Shown here in pieces: positions 62,421 through 64,000 of a stretch of 64,000 nucleotides of DNA. Source of the stretch: Chryseobacterium daecheongense (lineage in GTDB: Bacteria; Bacteroidota; Bacteroidia; Flavobacteriales; Weeksellaceae); the NCBI GenBank assembly GCA_027920525.1, contig CP115858.1:4402001-4466000 (forward strand). The letters run 5' to 3'. The notes beneath the pieces are model-generated. The model was not told where the DNA came from and did no database searches. It saw only the letters and a list, made by a program, of their open reading frames with translations. How positions within the stretch are numbered: the stretch's first letter is position 1; each line of letters begins with the position of its first letter. A program made the position numbers and the translations under genes.

Positions 62421-63068
62421 ATGGCAATTTTTAATACAAATTTTTATCCAACTCCTGAAAATTTAATAAGAAAACTTTTAGAACCTTATAAAATCACTGG
62501 AAAATATGAATACAAAGACAATTTTATAATTAATGGTAACGTCTTAGAACCAAGCGCAGGAAAAGGAGACATAACAAAATTTATTGAAGATAAAACTAGA
62601 TCTAAAATTTATTGTATAGAATTAGAACCAGAGCTTCAACAAATTTTACGTGCTGAAGGATTCCATGTTATACACAGTGATTTTCTAAATTATGAAAAGG
62701 ATATGTATTTCGATTTTATAATTATGAATCCACCTTTTGATAGTGGAGACCTACATTTATTAAAAGCTATTGAAATTGCTTCAAAAACTAAAATAGCATG
62801 TATTCTGAATGCTGAGACAATAAAAAATCAATTTTCGGAAAGTAGAAAAAGATTAGCATTTTTCCTTCAAAAATATAATGCAAAAATTGAGTTTGTAGAA
62901 AATGCTTTTGTTGATGCTGAAAGAAAAACAAATGTAGAAGTTGCATTAATTTGGCTTGAGATCAATAAAAAAGATAATTTTTTTGATTTTGAGTACGTTA
63001 AAGAAAACGAAATTTCTTCAGATTTTAATTATGATTTTGCAGAGTTTGAAGTACAAAAAAATGATTAA
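62421..63068 (+). CDS. Short adenine-methyltransferase-like protein (215 aa)
   Basis: Class I SAM methyltransferase fold: TNFYPTPENLIRKLL, then VLEPSAGKGDITKF (43-54, SAM binding) and FIIMNPPFDSGDL (NPPF 103-106, catalytic motif of N6-adenine MTases). Related mobile-element methyltransferases have a longer C-terminal part; this one ends after the Rossmann fold, so may be trimmed. It could modify the element's DNA. The next ATG (63061) overlaps its end, giving a short frame that runs into tandem repeats. Confidence 0.75.
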   Translation: MAIFNTNFYPTPENLIRKLLEPYKITGKYEYKDNFIINGNVLEPSAGKGDITKFIEDKTRSKIYCIELEPELQQILRAEGFHVIHSDFLNYEKDMYFDFIIMNPPFDSGDLHLLKAIEIASKTKIACILNAETIKNQFSESRKRLAFFLQKYNAKIEFVENAFVDAERKTNVEVALIWLEINKKDNFFDFEYVKENEISSDFNYDFAEFEVQKND

Positions 63069-63151
63069 TATTATATTATTAGTAAATGCGGAAAAAAAGG
63101 TTAAAACCTTTAATAATAGAGTTTATGCGTTTGATCAAGGGAAATCCGGTG

Positions 63152-63221
63152 GGGGTATCACTGTTAGGAACTTTCACTGGGGTATTATTGTTAGGAACAT
63201 TAAGTGGGGTATTATAATTTT
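63152..63221 (+). repeat. 27-bp tandem repeat, two full copies and a partial third
   Basis: Unit GGGGTATTATTGTTAGGAAC plus 7 bases: copies at 63152-63178 and 63179-63205, partial from 63206. Copies 1 and 2 differ at a handful of positions. Resembles a plasmid iteron set. It lies directly downstream of the replication initiator pseudogene (minus strand). Confidence 0.65.
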
Positions 63222-64000
63222 AGCTCAATACATTTATCAACAAACCATTTTAAATAATCGTCTCCAACTACATCTGCTTTAAGTCTACTTTTAGTTATCA
63301 CATTAATTTTTTCATATCCATGTTCTTCAAATTTAGTTTTAATATAGACTAAATGTTTATCAATTAATTTGCGCTTTTTCTTAATGTATTTTAATGCGTT
63401 ACTGGCTTTATATTCATCATTAGACGGATATTCTATGAAAACTGTATTTTTAGTTTCATATAAAGAAAAGTTGATGCTATCTTTCTGAATAGAAAAGCCG
63501 AAGGAAATGTTTCCGATCTCATTCAATTTTTTCTTAATTGAAGATAAAAAAAATTCAAGTTTTGACTTTTTATTATAATGATCAGCAAGCGCTAATTCTG
63601 CAATAAATTTTTTTAATTTTTATATTACCCCCATTCATTTTCCCAAATTTCTTTTTAATGTATAAATATACATTAAGAGGCATTGGAGACGAGGACGCAA
63701 ATAAAATGCTTCTGTAACCTTTTGAATAGCCATTAATATTATTTAAGAGCATATTGGCTGTAGGTTTGGTAATATAAAATCTGATATAATTATCTCCCTT
63801 GTTATAAATCGGCAGCTCAATAAAATTGGCCATTAAATATTCATTTCCAGTATTTGATTTAAACCGGTGGTTCCCTAAAGTTTTAAGCACCTGGAGCTGT
63901 TAATATTCCAATTATCATTTAAAACTATAGTAGGAATAATCATTTGAAACATGTTGAAATTATCTGTAAAATAATTTTCATCTATGATTGCTAATTTTTT
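63212..64000 (-). pseudogene. Plasmid-type replication initiator, two frameshifts, cut by window edge
   Basis: Three frames join end to end on the minus strand. From the window edge: DENYFTDNFNMFQMIIPTIV then NDNWNINSSRCLKL to a stop near 63885; then QVLKTLGNHRFKSNTGNEYL and NVYLYIKKKFGKMNGGNIKI until the poly-A run near 63615; then FIAELALADHYNKKSKLEFF, IKKKLNEIGNISFGFSIQKD and the rest to 63212. The winged-helix-like text (SSSPMPLNVYLYIKKKFGKM) fits Rep_3/RepB initiators in general style. Two frameshifts make it inactive. The family is a moderate-confidence call. Confidence 0.5.

Noticed and set aside
62956..63282. Plus-strand frame over the end of the methyltransferase and the tandem repeats
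   Set aside because: Its 5' part is a shadow of the methyltransferase and its 3' part is translated repeat; a start at 63061 is possible but unsupported.
1..64000. CRISPR arrays, tRNA, rRNA and complete insertion sequences
   Set aside because: No regular repeat-spacer pattern, cloverleaf, rRNA block or DDE transposase with terminal inverted repeats was seen on either strand.

Overview
The window looks like an AT-rich accessory region from a Bacteroidota genome, most likely a flavobacterium of the Chryseobacterium/Elizabethkingia type. The pointers are family-level: grasp-with-spasm peptide maturation genes, a GLPGLI protein, a type IX secretion sorting domain, MobC/DUF5712/DUF3945 mobility proteins, promoters of the TAnnTTTG kind, and few recognisable Shine-Dalgarno sites. 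No rRNA, tRNA or CRISPR array was seen. The whole window reads as mobile or defence/competition DNA with many broken genes.

Layout. (1) 1-5.75 kb, minus strand: a compact run of six genes, in transcription order a PLD-type nuclease, a HEPN-like protein, a free-standing deaminase-like protein with an overlapping partner, a second HEPN-like protein and an Mrr-like nuclease (cut by the window edge). This is probably a defence operon. (2) 5.8-10.6 kb: a scar where two 5'-truncated genes meet head to head, then a mobilisation remnant (DUF5712 relaxase-associated fragment, MobC/TraG coupling ATPase, GIY-YIG protein, TraM-like protein) and a GNAT protein. (3) 12.2-15.4 kb: a HTH regulator and an SdpC-SdpA-SdpB-like antimicrobial peptide operon ending in a membrane PH-domain protein that may give immunity. 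(4) 15.6-21.4 kb: a decayed NUMOD4-type gene, a large lipoprotein whose C-terminal module is duplicated downstream as a frameshifted orphan, small membrane proteins, and fragments of AlkB and other genes. (5) 21.5-25.4 kb: a visibly more GC-rich mobile-element module (HTH protein, DUF4099/DUF3945 protein, topoisomerase III).

(6) 25.8-29.2 kb and 44.3-48.2 kb: two complete grasp-with-spasm RiPP clusters, each with precursor, ATP-grasp ligase, a roughly 60-codon ORF and a SPASM protein. The last three overlap by 4 nt at both junctions in both clusters. (7) 29.2-39.4 kb: a serine recombinase, a HEPN-like protein, a DUF2971 protein, then hsdM-hsdS followed by an AAA ATPase and an HNH-like protein instead of hsdR. 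(8) 39.5-44.3 kb: small proteins, two secreted proteins with the GFLPPRMT repeat, a TPR/LuxR regulator broken by a stop codon, and a string of small immunity-type cassettes, several preceded by the motif TCAAAAAACGAT.

(9) 48.2-58.6 kb: a tyrosine-phosphatase-like protein, an AbiEii fragment, a T9SS-secreted protein, a 2152-residue SpvB/RHS toxin with an HEIFH motif in its C-terminal tip, a lipoprotein overlapping its end (candidate immunity) and an outer-membrane barrel protein. (10) 58.6-64 kb: small proteins, a YhcG-type PDDEXK nuclease, a NUMOD4-type protein (intact paralogue of the wreck at 15.7 kb), an unassigned more GC-rich stretch, a short adenine methyltransferase-like protein, and a frameshifted plasmid-type replication initiator running off the edge.

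Taken together this is a mosaic of mobile-element remnants carrying inter-bacterial weapons, their probable immunity genes, RiPP biosynthesis and phage-defence genes. All functions are inferred from sequence motifs read by eye; no database search was run.
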